A DNA stretch of 8,430 nt from Chromatiaceae bacterium. GTDB lineage: Bacteria; Pseudomonadota; Gammaproteobacteria; Chromatiales; Chromatiaceae. The notes below the pieces were generated by a model, which made no database searches, was not told the origin of the DNA, and saw only the letters and a list, made by a program, of their open reading frames with translations. The number at the start of each line of letters is the position of its first letter. Position 1 is the stretch's first letter. Location: contig DTXR01000299.1 in NCBI GenBank assembly GCA_012962365.1, positions 1-8,430 on the forward strand, given 5' to 3'. Both the position numbers and the translations under genes were made by a program. Below, in pieces: positions 1 through 6,890 of this stretch.

Positions 1-315
1 CAGCTAGCAGAAGAATGTGATCTCGTCCTGGTCGTCGGCTCACCCAATAGTTCAAATTCGAATCGTTTGCGGGAGATTGCAATCAATAAAGGCATCGAAG
101 CCTATTTGATAGATGATGCAGAAGAAATCAACCAGGACTGGCTAGACGGGGACAAGACAATTGGTGTAACTGCGGGTGCTTCTGCTCCAGAAATTTTAGT
201 CAAAGATGTACTCAATTGCCTTGCAAACTTGGAATACAGAAAATTCAGCGAATTAAAAACAGTTGAAGAAGCCGTAACCTTTGGCCTGCCCAAAGCTTTA
301 AAAACTCAGCCCTGA
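1..315 (+). CDS. ispH: 4-hydroxy-3-methylbut-2-enyl diphosphate reductase IspH (LytB), C-terminal part
   Basis: The reading frame is open from base 1 and ends at TGA 313-315, giving the last 104 residues of a protein whose start lies left of the window. IspH is the cytosolic [4Fe-4S] enzyme that makes IPP and DMAPP from HMBPP in the last step of the MEP pathway. The segment [15 protein letters not shown] matches the family's conserved substrate phosphate-binding stretch (S-x-N), and [13 protein letters not shown] matches the second conserved block with the substrate-contacting Ser. The end ([12 protein letters not shown]) resembles the usual C-terminus, so the tail is complete. The cluster-binding Cys of the missing part cannot be checked. 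The TTG at 67 is internal, not a start. The gene converges on pilE with no bases between the two stops. The lytB-pilE neighbourhood is also found in Pseudomonas aeruginosa. Confidence 0.96.
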   Translation, partial: QLAEECDLVLVVGSPNSSNSNRLREIAINKGIEAYLIDDAEEINQDWLDGDKTIGVTAGASAPEILVKDVLNCLANLEYRKFSELKTVEEAVTFGLPKALKTQP

Positions 316-816
316 TTAGCTCTCGTTCCAGTCCCACGCACCTGTACCTGCAGTGCAAGCAAAGTTTGTTGTGTTTTGTTTTATACAACGGTATTTCCTA
401 CCGTCCGAATAAATTCTGAATAACCACGGATCATTCGATTGTGAATTGATGGGTCGCACACGAACATAATACCTCGTGCAGTTCCAGGGCGCCGCACCAG
501 CACATGTTCCTGCTCCGTCCTGGACAACCTGTATCCTATAATACCCATTTTCGGTGACTTTTTGCCCCGTACCCGCGGCCCCTGAGTAACCAAGCTGAGT
601 CAAGTCACGGGTGTAGGCGTTATTCCGATAATAATAGCGCTCCTGCTCAGCCGCCACGTTCTCTAAAGCGGTCTTGGCCTCAGTCCGCCGACTCTTGCGT
701 ATTGAATTCTGAAAGCTAGGATAAGCAATCGCAGCCAGTATCGCCACAATCGCCACCGTAATCATCAGCTCGATCAGGGTGAAACCGCGCGCTTTTTTTA
801 TTACCTGTCTGATCAT
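316..816 (-). CDS. pilE: Type IV pilus minor pilin PilE
   Basis: A 166-residue prepilin, last gene of the operon. A short basic leader ends at Gly11. The cleavage site is followed by the helix FTLIELMITVAIVAILAAIAYPSFQ (about 12-37), with Phe at +1 and Glu16 at +5, as PilD-type prepilin peptidases require. The globular part has family-typical features: RTEAK, an EQERYYYRNNAYT stretch near 57-69, ENGYYRIQV near 89-97 and IYSDGRKYRC near 135-144. Four cysteines (105, 113, 144, 154) could form two disulfides in the periplasm. It is a minor pilin thought to link the PilVWX-FimU complex to the major pilin. Start ATG 814-816 lies 4 nt after the pilY1 TAG, and its GA-rich ribosome binding region sits inside the end of pilY1, which suggests coupled translation. 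No pilY2 separates it from pilY1, unlike in P. aeruginosa. The stop TAA 316-318 abuts the ispH stop. A second-copy major pilin is less likely given its context. Confidence 0.92.
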   Translation of the reverse strand: MIRQVIKKARGFTLIELMITVAIVAILAAIAYPSFQNSIRKSRRTEAKTALENVAAEQERYYYRNNAYTRDLTQLGYSGAAGTGQKVTENGYYRIQVVQDGAGTCAGAAPWNCTRYYVRVRPINSQSNDPWLFRIYSDGRKYRCIKQNTTNFACTAGTGAWDWNES

Positions 817-820
817 AAGC

Positions 821-3800
821 CTACTTCTCGTCTCTTAATTCGCGCCATGAAAGTTCACCTGTAGACAGATTGATTGGTAAATTCGGATTAATCCTGACCA
901 GCGAGCCATCTTCATTTTGCACAAACCCAGTAACAGTTATATTACCGTAGCTGTCTACGATTGTCTGAAGCTTAACCTCAGAGCTAACACCGGTTCCGAG
1001 GTCAATCGCATCATTCACTTTATCGTAATCAGTACTCACACCAGCCACTGTTACGGTAATCTGATCTGAACTGTCTGTTGTCAGGATCGCATCAGGATGA
1101 GCCGTACCCGTTTTATAATACAATCCATAAAGTTTACTCGAACCGCCACCCACGCAGAGATCAACATTTGGTGTATAACTTGGCGTAAAGACCACCCCAC
1201 CAAAGACGGTAGAGTTTCGCAGCACACGTTCACTGGGATCAACTGCTGGTGACACGGGTGCAAACAACTGTCTTCTCCAGCCTCTGTATGAAGTTGACTC
1301 AAGCCGGGATTCCAGAGCACCAAAATCAGGCAGTCCACTCACCGAGCCACCTGATAAATCTGTAATGCTTCCATTTGTATAAATCTTCAGATTATGGACA
1401 TCTTGTAAAGTTGACGGAAGGCCTGATTCATCCTTAACGCCATACATGTAATTTTGCTCGGTAGAGGTTTTATCACCTACCGTTTCCAGGCGACCTGTAG
1501 ATGCATATACCCATTTTCTGCCATCTTCATCAGTGGCCAGCGAGGGTTTTTGCATGATGGGTGCATTAGCGTTCAGTAACTCACTGACAGTCCAGTTAGC
1601 CGTACTTGCTGTAGAATTTTCACCTGTATCAATCTTGAAAAGTTTCCCGGCATTATTACCTGCCGTGCCAACGTAGACAGAATCCACCAGAAAATCCAGA
1701 TCCCAGTCAACACTGGTTACACCGCCAACAAATGCGTTGGATAAGGTGGTTGAATAAGGATTGAACCCCGACACAAAAGATTTTGTCTTCAAGTTGTAAA
1801 CAAAGATTCTGGCGTTCCCTGAACTGGTTGCGGCAGATAAGTTATCCGGACCATTACCCATCACGAGATACCACTCATTGACACTTGATGCGTCATCCAC
1901 AAAACCAACAACCGACGGCTCGCCTAAAGTAAAACCCATGGAATTGAAATTGGATCCCTGGATTTCCGCCAGCAGTGTCGGTGGGCTTTCTGGATCAGTA
2001 ATATCCATCAGTACGTATGATGAATAAAAATCATGATCTGTTCCGGTACCGATACCATTCTGGTCAACATCCACAGTCCGGTTGCCACCACCGTAACGCA
2101 TGCCAGCTACTAGCAACGTTCCCCATCCACCTGGATGTTTTGCAGTTGCGGAGGTATCCGCATCTCCGGTGAATATTTTTGCGTCAAACACTCTGATTGG
2201 ACCATCCATGTAGTACACATGCTTGTAATCCGGTATCGTCAGCCACTTCAAATGTGGCAGCAAGTTTTTCGGCACATAGGCCCACAACTCTGCACCCAGC
2301 GCATGAGTGGTTTCTGAGCTTAACTGGGTTTTAAACGCATTGGCCGATTCATCATAAAAGCCAGCATTGAATGCGTGCAGCATCCCATCATTGGCGCCGA
2401 CATAAACAACCTGTCTGCGATTAGCGTATTTTTGTCGGAATGTAGCGTAACTTGAATCACCGTAGAGTATGTCGTAATTTTCGAAAGGCGCACCGACGAC
2501 TTTTGGTGAAGAGCTAATCACATCCCCAAGACGTACAACCTCTGAGCTGCCATCGCCATCATAATCAACTGACCGGTTTCTAAAGCCTGTTCCCAGCGTG
2601 TCATCCCCCCGAATAAATTTGACGATATTATCTGCCCTGGTTTCGGTGTCGACATCAAAGTGGGGGAAAAAATTACTGTCTACAACAGATGGGGTAAATG
2701 CTACCTGCTCACCACTGTCAACGACTCTGTCCAGATCTGCATCCTTCCAGGTCAGAATATGTCGTTGTGATGTGCTTGCTGAACTATACGTTCTGTTTGA
2801 TGTGAAGTTATTAATTGTCTCCAGCTCTTCGCGCGCATTCCAGAGCGGGGTAATGGCTGTCAGTAAAACTGCAGTGCGTGTCCAGGTGCTCGAATCAGCC
2901 AGGTCCATACTGGTTTCATAACCTGAAACGGGCGTATAGACGTAATATTTCAGGACACCCTGCGGGTCAGATGATGTATCAATGAAACTTTCAACAACCT
3001 TATCGATAGAGTAGTTCTCAAGCACACCATCGCCATCATCCTGTCGCAGATAGCCATTGGAATCCAGGAAAAAAGACTGTACGGTACCAATCCATTTTAC
3101 AGACTCAGTACCACGCGAACGACTTGGCTCATAAAACGCCTGATACACGGCTCCTTCACCAGAGCGATTGACTGGCGCAACGGCAGCGGCTGTGCCCGCT
3201 CTGAAGTGCTCCTTGATCGCCTCAAATGCAGTATTCAGGCCATCGACCATTTTTTGTGGGTCTGAAGCGAGCACATAGTTATCTGGTTGACCGTCTCCAT
3301 CCGCGTCCCAGGTGTCTCCGGCATCAAAGGCTCCATCATCATTAACATCTACGAAGCCACCGTATTTACCGGTTAAATAGAGCACATTCCTGTCACCTGT
3401 GAGTGGGTTTGCATTATATTCCTGCGTATCAATCATGAAGGTAGTAATGGTCTGCTTACCTGCAAGATCACTTCGCAAATCCTGTGTATGGGCGTAGTAA
3501 GCAAGACCAGCAGCGTAGTAAGAGTTACGGCGCCCATTGGTATGGGGTTTATTTGCACCAGTCCCCCAGGCAAGGATTTCTCCCAGCTTAATAGGTCCTT
3601 TCAAATAATCGTCTGCATTATTATCGATGCCATCTTCATAAGATGCCCAGTTAATACCCTCTGCAACACCTACGTTATTAGTCCAGTCTCTTACATCAAT
3701 TTTGTTACCAGAAGTTGCATCGGTAAAGGAACTGGCATCAGTAGGTTCACCAAAATCCGTGACTGGATCACCACCAGCAGTCCCTGGTGTTTTGCTAGCA

Positions 3801-5122
3801 ACATCAAAATATGTACCCGGTACTCTTTTGTCACGCCAGGCAAACACATCGTTAATGGCAATAATGTAATTATTCTGGCAATAGTACTGTATCGGATCAG
3901 TCCACGATGTAATGATTGGGAACCCACCATTGGGGGGGGAAATATTATCCGGAGACGGCGGTGAATTATCATAAGTCTCAGGTGTGGGACCCAGGTTTTT
4001 GTAATAACGAACACACTGGTAAAACAGCTCACCCAAAGGGTCTATCTCTTTATAGCCCGCATTGACATAGAATTCGTTAATGTAATTAATAACGCCACTT
4101 TTAGTTACACCACCACCTGTCAGGCTATCCGGATCAGTGATACTGAGCTGCAAACCATCCAGACCAAACTCGGCGGCTGTATTAACTGTGCCATCAGGTA
4201 ATACTGGACCAACAAATTTCATAGCTGCTCGTAACACACCACCGTCTCGCGTCCTAACATTGTGATTTGTGTAAGCCATGATGCCAAAACGCATTCGGTG
4301 TGCATTTTCCTGAATCAACCCTTCTGGTTTATACCAGAAATTCCCATTGCCATCGGTATAGGTTTTGCAGTTTTCTTCCAGGCCCACGCTAGAATCACAG
4401 GCCTTGATGCGCACTTTGTAGGTTCCTTTGTTACTACTACCTAGACTTGTCCCAAACTGGATTTGATCAGACAAATCGAAATTGCGAATGTAAAGTGTTC
4501 CACCCCAGGGAGTAACAGTACTCGGGTCAACATTATCTGCAGAGCTAACGCGTTTATCTGGGTACCAGGAAGCATTGTCAATCTTGTGTGCGCGCCCGAT
4601 GACGGTCAACGCTTTGGTGTCAACGAGACGTTTGCCCCCTGTCATGGTCCATATGAATTCATCAATTGCTGTCATCGAGGCCCAGTTCATAAAATTCCCA
4701 CTAAACTCACCAGCGCCGCTGCAGGTATGATCAGCTGTTGTTGAACTGGGTTCGAAATATTCACCCGCGCTGTCATAGGTGTAGCATTTATCAGGATCAA
4801 AATACCCTAAGAATTCATCAGCGGCAAAATAGCAATTGCCTAGATTGCTAGCTGGACGCCCGGGGCATTCTGTTTTCCCGTTGACAACATCATTGCTATC
4901 GCCATCATTATTTAAATCAGTGGCATGACCTGGGTAGGCCGCGCCGCCCATGGGTGTTTCCACCGACATATTCAATAAGACATTTGGATAAACAAAGTCA
5001 GCCACATTGGGGGGCACTTTTGAAAAATCAAAGTTGGTATCTGGACTGATTGCCGCTTGCCCTGTAGCAGCCACTAGCGCGAATAAGAACCCGCCAAGAA
5101 TAATATGTCTAACCATAACCAT
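821..5122 (-). CDS. pilY1: PilY1 family type IV pilus tip adhesin/assembly factor (PilC-like beta-propeller)
   Basis: Large secreted protein that caps the pilus tip, helps assembly, counters retraction, and acts in adhesion and surface sensing. Residues are numbered from the GTG at 5131 (1436 aa). I prefer the ATG at 5122 (Met4, 1433 aa), because a perfect AGGTGA ribosome binding site (5128-5133) lies 5 nt before it. A signal peptide spans about 4-26 (basic, then hydrophobic to ATGQA). The N-terminal third carries PilY1-type blocks (LGYFDPDKCY about 108-117, NFMNWASMTAIDEF about 146-159) and a vWA-like core with degenerate metal site. The C-terminal half is the PilC/PilY1 beta-propeller: LGDVISSSPKVVGAP about 868-882, RRQVVYVGANDGMLHAFN about 905-922. 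RGD is at 841-843. A DxDxDxxxD calcium-type loop at 1142-1150 (DWDLDFLVD) resembles the known PilY1 site, and several more Asp loops occur. Nine cysteines, eight of them before residue 420. Longer than P. aeruginosa PilY1 (about 1160 aa). A C8 tract lies at codons 398-400. Confidence 0.95.
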   Translation of the reverse strand: MVMVRHIILGGFLFALVAATGQAAISPDTNFDFSKVPPNVADFVYPNVLLNMSVETPMGGAAYPGHATDLNNDGDSNDVVNGKTECPGRPASNLGNCYFAADEFLGYFDPDKCYTYDSAGEYFEPSSTTADHTCSGAGEFSGNFMNWASMTAIDEFIWTMTGGKRLVDTKALTVIGRAHKIDNASWYPDKRVSSADNVDPSTVTPWGGTLYIRNFDLSDQIQFGTSLGSSNKGTYKVRIKACDSSVGLEENCKTYTDGNGNFWYKPEGLIQENAHRMRFGIMAYTNHNVRTRDGGVLRAAMKFVGPVLPDGTVNTAAEFGLDGLQLSITDPDSLTGGGVTKSGVINYINEFYVNAGYKEIDPLGELFYQCVRYYKNLGPTPETYDNSPPSPDNISPPNGGFPIITSWTDPIQYYCQNNYIIAINDVFAWRDKRVPGTYFDVASKTPGTAGGDPVTDFGEPTDASSFTDATSGNKIDVRDWTNNVGVAEGINWASYEDGIDNNADDYLKGPIKLGEILAWGTGANKPHTNGRRNSYYAAGLAYYAHTQDLRSDLAGKQTITTFMIDTQEYNANPLTGDRNVLYLTGKYGGFVDVNDDGAFDAGDTWDADGDGQPDNYVLASDPQKMVDGLNTAFEAIKEHFRAGTAAAVAPVNRSGEGAVYQAFYEPSRSRGTESVKWIGTVQSFFLDSNGYLRQDDGDGVLENYSIDKVVESFIDTSSDPQGVLKYYVYTPVSGYETSMDLADSSTWTRTAVLLTAITPLWNAREELETINNFTSNRTYSSASTSQRHILTWKDADLDRVVDSGEQVAFTPSVVDSNFFPHFDVDTETRADNIVKFIRGDDTLGTGFRNRSVDYDGDGSSEVVRLGDVISSSPKVVGAPFENYDILYGDSSYATFRQKYANRRQVVYVGANDGMLHAFNAGFYDESANAFKTQLSSETTHALGAELWAYVPKNLLPHLKWLTIPDYKHVYYMDGPIRVFDAKIFTGDADTSATAKHPGGWGTLLVAGMRYGGGNRTVDVDQNGIGTGTDHDFYSSYVLMDITDPESPPTLLAEIQGSNFNSMGFTLGEPSVVGFVDDASSVNEWYLVMGNGPDNLSAATSSGNARIFVYNLKTKSFVSGFNPYSTTLSNAFVGGVTSVDWDLDFLVDSVYVGTAGNNAGKLFKIDTGENSTASTANWTVSELLNANAPIMQKPSLATDEDGRKWVYASTGRLETVGDKTSTEQNYMYGVKDESGLPSTLQDVHNLKIYTNGSITDLSGGSVSGLPDFGALESRLESTSYRGWRRQLFAPVSPAVDPSERVLRNSTVFGGVVFTPSYTPNVDLCVGGGSSKLYGLYYKTGTAHPDAILTTDSSDQITVTVAGVSTDYDKVNDAIDLGTGVSSEVKLQTIVDSYGNITVTGFVQNEDGSLVRINPNLPINLSTGELSWRELRDEK
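3932..3939. repeat. G8/C8 homopolymer inside pilY1
   Basis: Eight consecutive G on the plus strand, read as TCC CCC CCC AAT (Ser398-Pro-Pro-Asn401) in pilY1. It lies in a Pro/Asn/Ser-rich linker (about 382-404). It is the longest G/C homopolymer in the window; the next I noticed is the C6 at 5009-5014, also in pilY1. It is a candidate slippage site. Confidence 0.85.
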
Positions 5123-5127
5123 CATGT

Positions 5128-5133
5128 TCACCT
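5128..5133 (-). promoter_or_regulatory. pilY1 ribosome binding site that decides the start
   Basis: On the minus strand this reads AGGTGA, fully complementary to the core of the 16S anti-Shine-Dalgarno. It is 5 nt from the ATG at 5122 and 2 nt from the ATG at 5125, but it overlaps the GTG at 5131. The start at 5122 is therefore favoured over the longer GTG start, which has only AGGA 4 nt upstream. Confidence 0.65.
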
Positions 5134-5137
5134 TTTC

Positions 5138-5157
5138 CTGATTAAACCTTTAATCAG
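5138..5157. repeat. Perfect 9-bp inverted repeat at the pilX/pilY1 junction
   Basis: CTGATTAAA (5138-5146), CC, TTTAATCAG (5149-5157): the arms are exact reverse complements. In the mRNA it can form an 8-9 bp stem with a tiny loop. The pilX TGA stop (5154-5156) lies in the first arm, and the second arm ends 4 nt before the pilY1 AGGTGA site. There is no T-run, so it is not a standard terminator. Confidence 0.8.
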
Positions 5158-5780
5158 TTTAAAAAATATCGTAAGTCCGCCGCCGTCATGGATTCGGCAG
5201 AATCTGCTGCCTGACCATCGGCCCGAAGTTCATAAAGACCATAACTGCCACCTGAGGCTGCACCTGATCCCGCGCCTTCACCACCGCCAGCAAAACTCGG
5301 GTCTGAACCCGGCAGTAATTGAGAACCGGTGCGCATTACATAAATATTGGTTGTTTGACCACTCAATGAATATGTCATATCAGGGTCAATTGTACCGTCA
5401 CCATCCGGGTCTTGAATTGTTGAATGGTCTGTTAAAATCGCCCCCGCAGGGTTAATGGCAGCCATATTTCTGGTTGTATCTACTACCGTTAAATTGGTTG
5501 CAGGCTGTATGCCCGCTGTGCCACCATCTGCATCTACCCAGTTACCTCTAAAGGCGTAATCCTGAAAAGCTCTAACTGAAACCGTGCGCGCGGCTTCTGA
5601 GTTATTAAATGCCCGAAGGCTTTCCGCAGCATTCTTTGACATTTTGAACTCAAGCTTTGAATTACTCAGCCCGAAGGTGATGACCAACGTCAATATCACC
5701 AGAAAGATCAGCGCTGAAATCAGCACAAAACCTTGTTGTGTACTGCCTGGTTTTTGCGTGATTAAATATCTCTGTCTCAT
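5154..5780 (-). CDS. pilX: Type IV pilus minor pilin PilX
   Basis: A 208-residue pilin-like protein. The leader ends at Gly17 (STQQG), followed by the hydrophobic segment FVLISALIFLVILTLVITFGL (18-38). This matches the PilX_N family and the GspK-like class. The +5 position is Ser22, not Glu, as in GspK-type tip subunits that do not need the Glu5 contact. The following stretch (SNSKLEFKMSKNAAESLRAFNNSEAAR) is also typical of PilX. Residues 124-134 (DPDGDGTIDPD) form a calcium-binding-type loop. A Gly/Ala/Ser-rich segment (about 163-180) precedes the tail GLYELRADGQ. There are no cysteines, unlike the other four pilins here. It should join PilV, PilW, FimU/FimT and PilY1 in the tip complex. The ATG is 6 nt after the pilW stop and lacks a clear Shine-Dalgarno sequence, so it is probably translated by coupling. 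Its TGA stop lies inside the inverted repeat at 5138-5157. Confidence 0.9.
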   Translation of the reverse strand: MRQRYLITQKPGSTQQGFVLISALIFLVILTLVITFGLSNSKLEFKMSKNAAESLRAFNNSEAARTVSVRAFQDYAFRGNWVDADGGTAGIQPATNLTVVDTTRNMAAINPAGAILTDHSTIQDPDGDGTIDPDMTYSLSGQTTNIYVMRTGSQLLPGSDPSFAGGGEGAGSGAASGGSYGLYELRADGQAADSAESMTAADLRYFLN

Positions 5781-5786
5781 TGGTTT

Positions 5787-6890
5787 TTACCGGTTACGTA
5801 GGTTAACAACGGTTGTATATAAACTTCTTGGATATTTCTGATCTCTGGCTGACAAACCCGCCACAAAAGTATCCAGCCCCAGGTTTTCTAGAATGGTGTT
5901 GGTACCATCAATTGAAGTCACATTGAACTTGCCAAGTGTATAGGTGTTTTTTGCATCCAGGTTATGCCCCCGTGCAACGATGGCAATCTGTACTGTCTGC
6001 ACCTGATTCCAGAGAGGCGTTTCAGACCCGCCCGCTGCAGCTGTCGCAATTTCTGTAGCAGTCTGGTAAGTATCGACAGCGCCGTCTCCATCTGTGTCAC
6101 GACCGTAACGAAGTTTCATTGTTTCTATGCCTTCGATGAGCGCTTCCTGCGTAATGTCTCGGCTATTGTCCACAGTCACCCGAACCAATGTCGGTATCGG
6201 GTTGCCATTGTCATCAGTTCCAGCACAGGTGGCGCCCGATTTTGTGCTACAGGGTCTGATAAAAAACAGTGAAAAGTTATAGGGGAAATTGTAGACGCCA
6301 TTCTTCCAGGTTGCTGGTGCAGGGAGCGTTCCCCCTGCTTCAAATGAGATCGCTGTTTCGGCCACTTCTGTTCGCACGAATACCTTCTGGGCGCCTTCTG
6401 ATGCCAGGCCACCATCAGCTACCGAACCATTTGGGTCAGCAAAGCGAACCACAAAGGCATCGCTGCTTGTTACCCAGTCCGCTGCTGCAACACAAGGCGG
6501 ACGCAAACTATAGCCTTTGATTCTTTCTGTAACCCTTTCAACAAAGGCTTCGTTACAGGCATCTGCTGTAGCGCCGGCAACAGGAATAGCACCAGTGGGT
6601 TCACCGCTAATACCACTAAACGCTGTGTTCATTTGCACGTCAGTCAAATCAACCCCCGCAAAATGTCCAGCAGTACGTATCGAATACGCCAGTTTATCCA
6701 TCGCCATGCGCGCATTTTCTTCCAGTGCTGATACGGAATCCTGCACCCGGAAACCGTGCTTGCTCTCAACATATAACTGGGAGACACCCGCTAATAAAAA
6801 GAGGCTGATCGTCAGTGCGATCATAATTTCGACCAATGTTACGCCGCGTTGTTTTTCAATGAGAGACTGTGTGTTTCTTGAATGCATCAT
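5787..6890 (-). CDS. pilW: Type IV pilus minor pilin PilW
   Basis: A 367-residue prepilin, the GspJ-like largest minor pilin. The leader ends at Gly16 (IEKQRG), followed by the helix VTLVEIMIALTISLFLLAGVSQLY (17-40), with Glu21 at +5. Family features include the block ALEENARMAMDKLAYSIRTAGHFAG (about 55-79), VTVDNSRDITQEALIEGIETMKLRYG (about 238-263), and a C-terminus with VQTVQIAIVARG (about 297-308). Residues 265-273 (DTDGDGAVD) make a calcium-type loop directly after MKLRYGR, a position where PilW proteins often carry one. Four cysteines (112, 133, 214, 222) could pair. It is expected to bridge PilV/PilX and PilY1 at the pilus tip. Its ATG overlaps the pilV stop in an ATGA (6887-6890), a classic coupling arrangement; the Shine-Dalgarno signal is weak. 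The second codon is also ATG, so initiation could shift by one residue. Confidence 0.93.
   Translation of the reverse strand: MMHSRNTQSLIEKQRGVTLVEIMIALTISLFLLAGVSQLYVESKHGFRVQDSVSALEENARMAMDKLAYSIRTAGHFAGVDLTDVQMNTAFSGISGEPTGAIPVAGATADACNEAFVERVTERIKGYSLRPPCVAAADWVTSSDAFVVRFADPNGSVADGGLASEGAQKVFVRTEVAETAISFEAGGTLPAPATWKNGVYNFPYNFSLFFIRPCSTKSGATCAGTDDNGNPIPTLVRVTVDNSRDITQEALIEGIETMKLRYGRDTDGDGAVDTYQTATEIATAAAGGSETPLWNQVQTVQIAIVARGHNLDAKNTYTLGKFNVTSIDGTNTILENLGLDTFVAGLSARDQKYPRSLYTTVVNLRNR

Noticed and set aside
279..295. CTTTGG-cctgc-CCAAAG hairpin near the end of ispH as a terminator
   Set aside because: The stem is only 6 bp, it lies in coding sequence, and no T-run follows on either strand.
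303..318. Possible pilE terminator (TCAGGGCTGA followed by five T on the minus strand)
   Set aside because: A real loop leaves only about 3 base pairs of stem; too weak to support.
3488..3964. 158-codon open frame on the plus strand, antisense to pilY1
   Set aside because: Composition and content look like a mirror of pilY1; no ribosome binding site or recognisable domain. Other plus-strand frames at 2135-2317, 2598-2921, 4262-4744, 5105-5455, 5964-6272, 6517-6906 and 7622-7921 fail for the same reasons.
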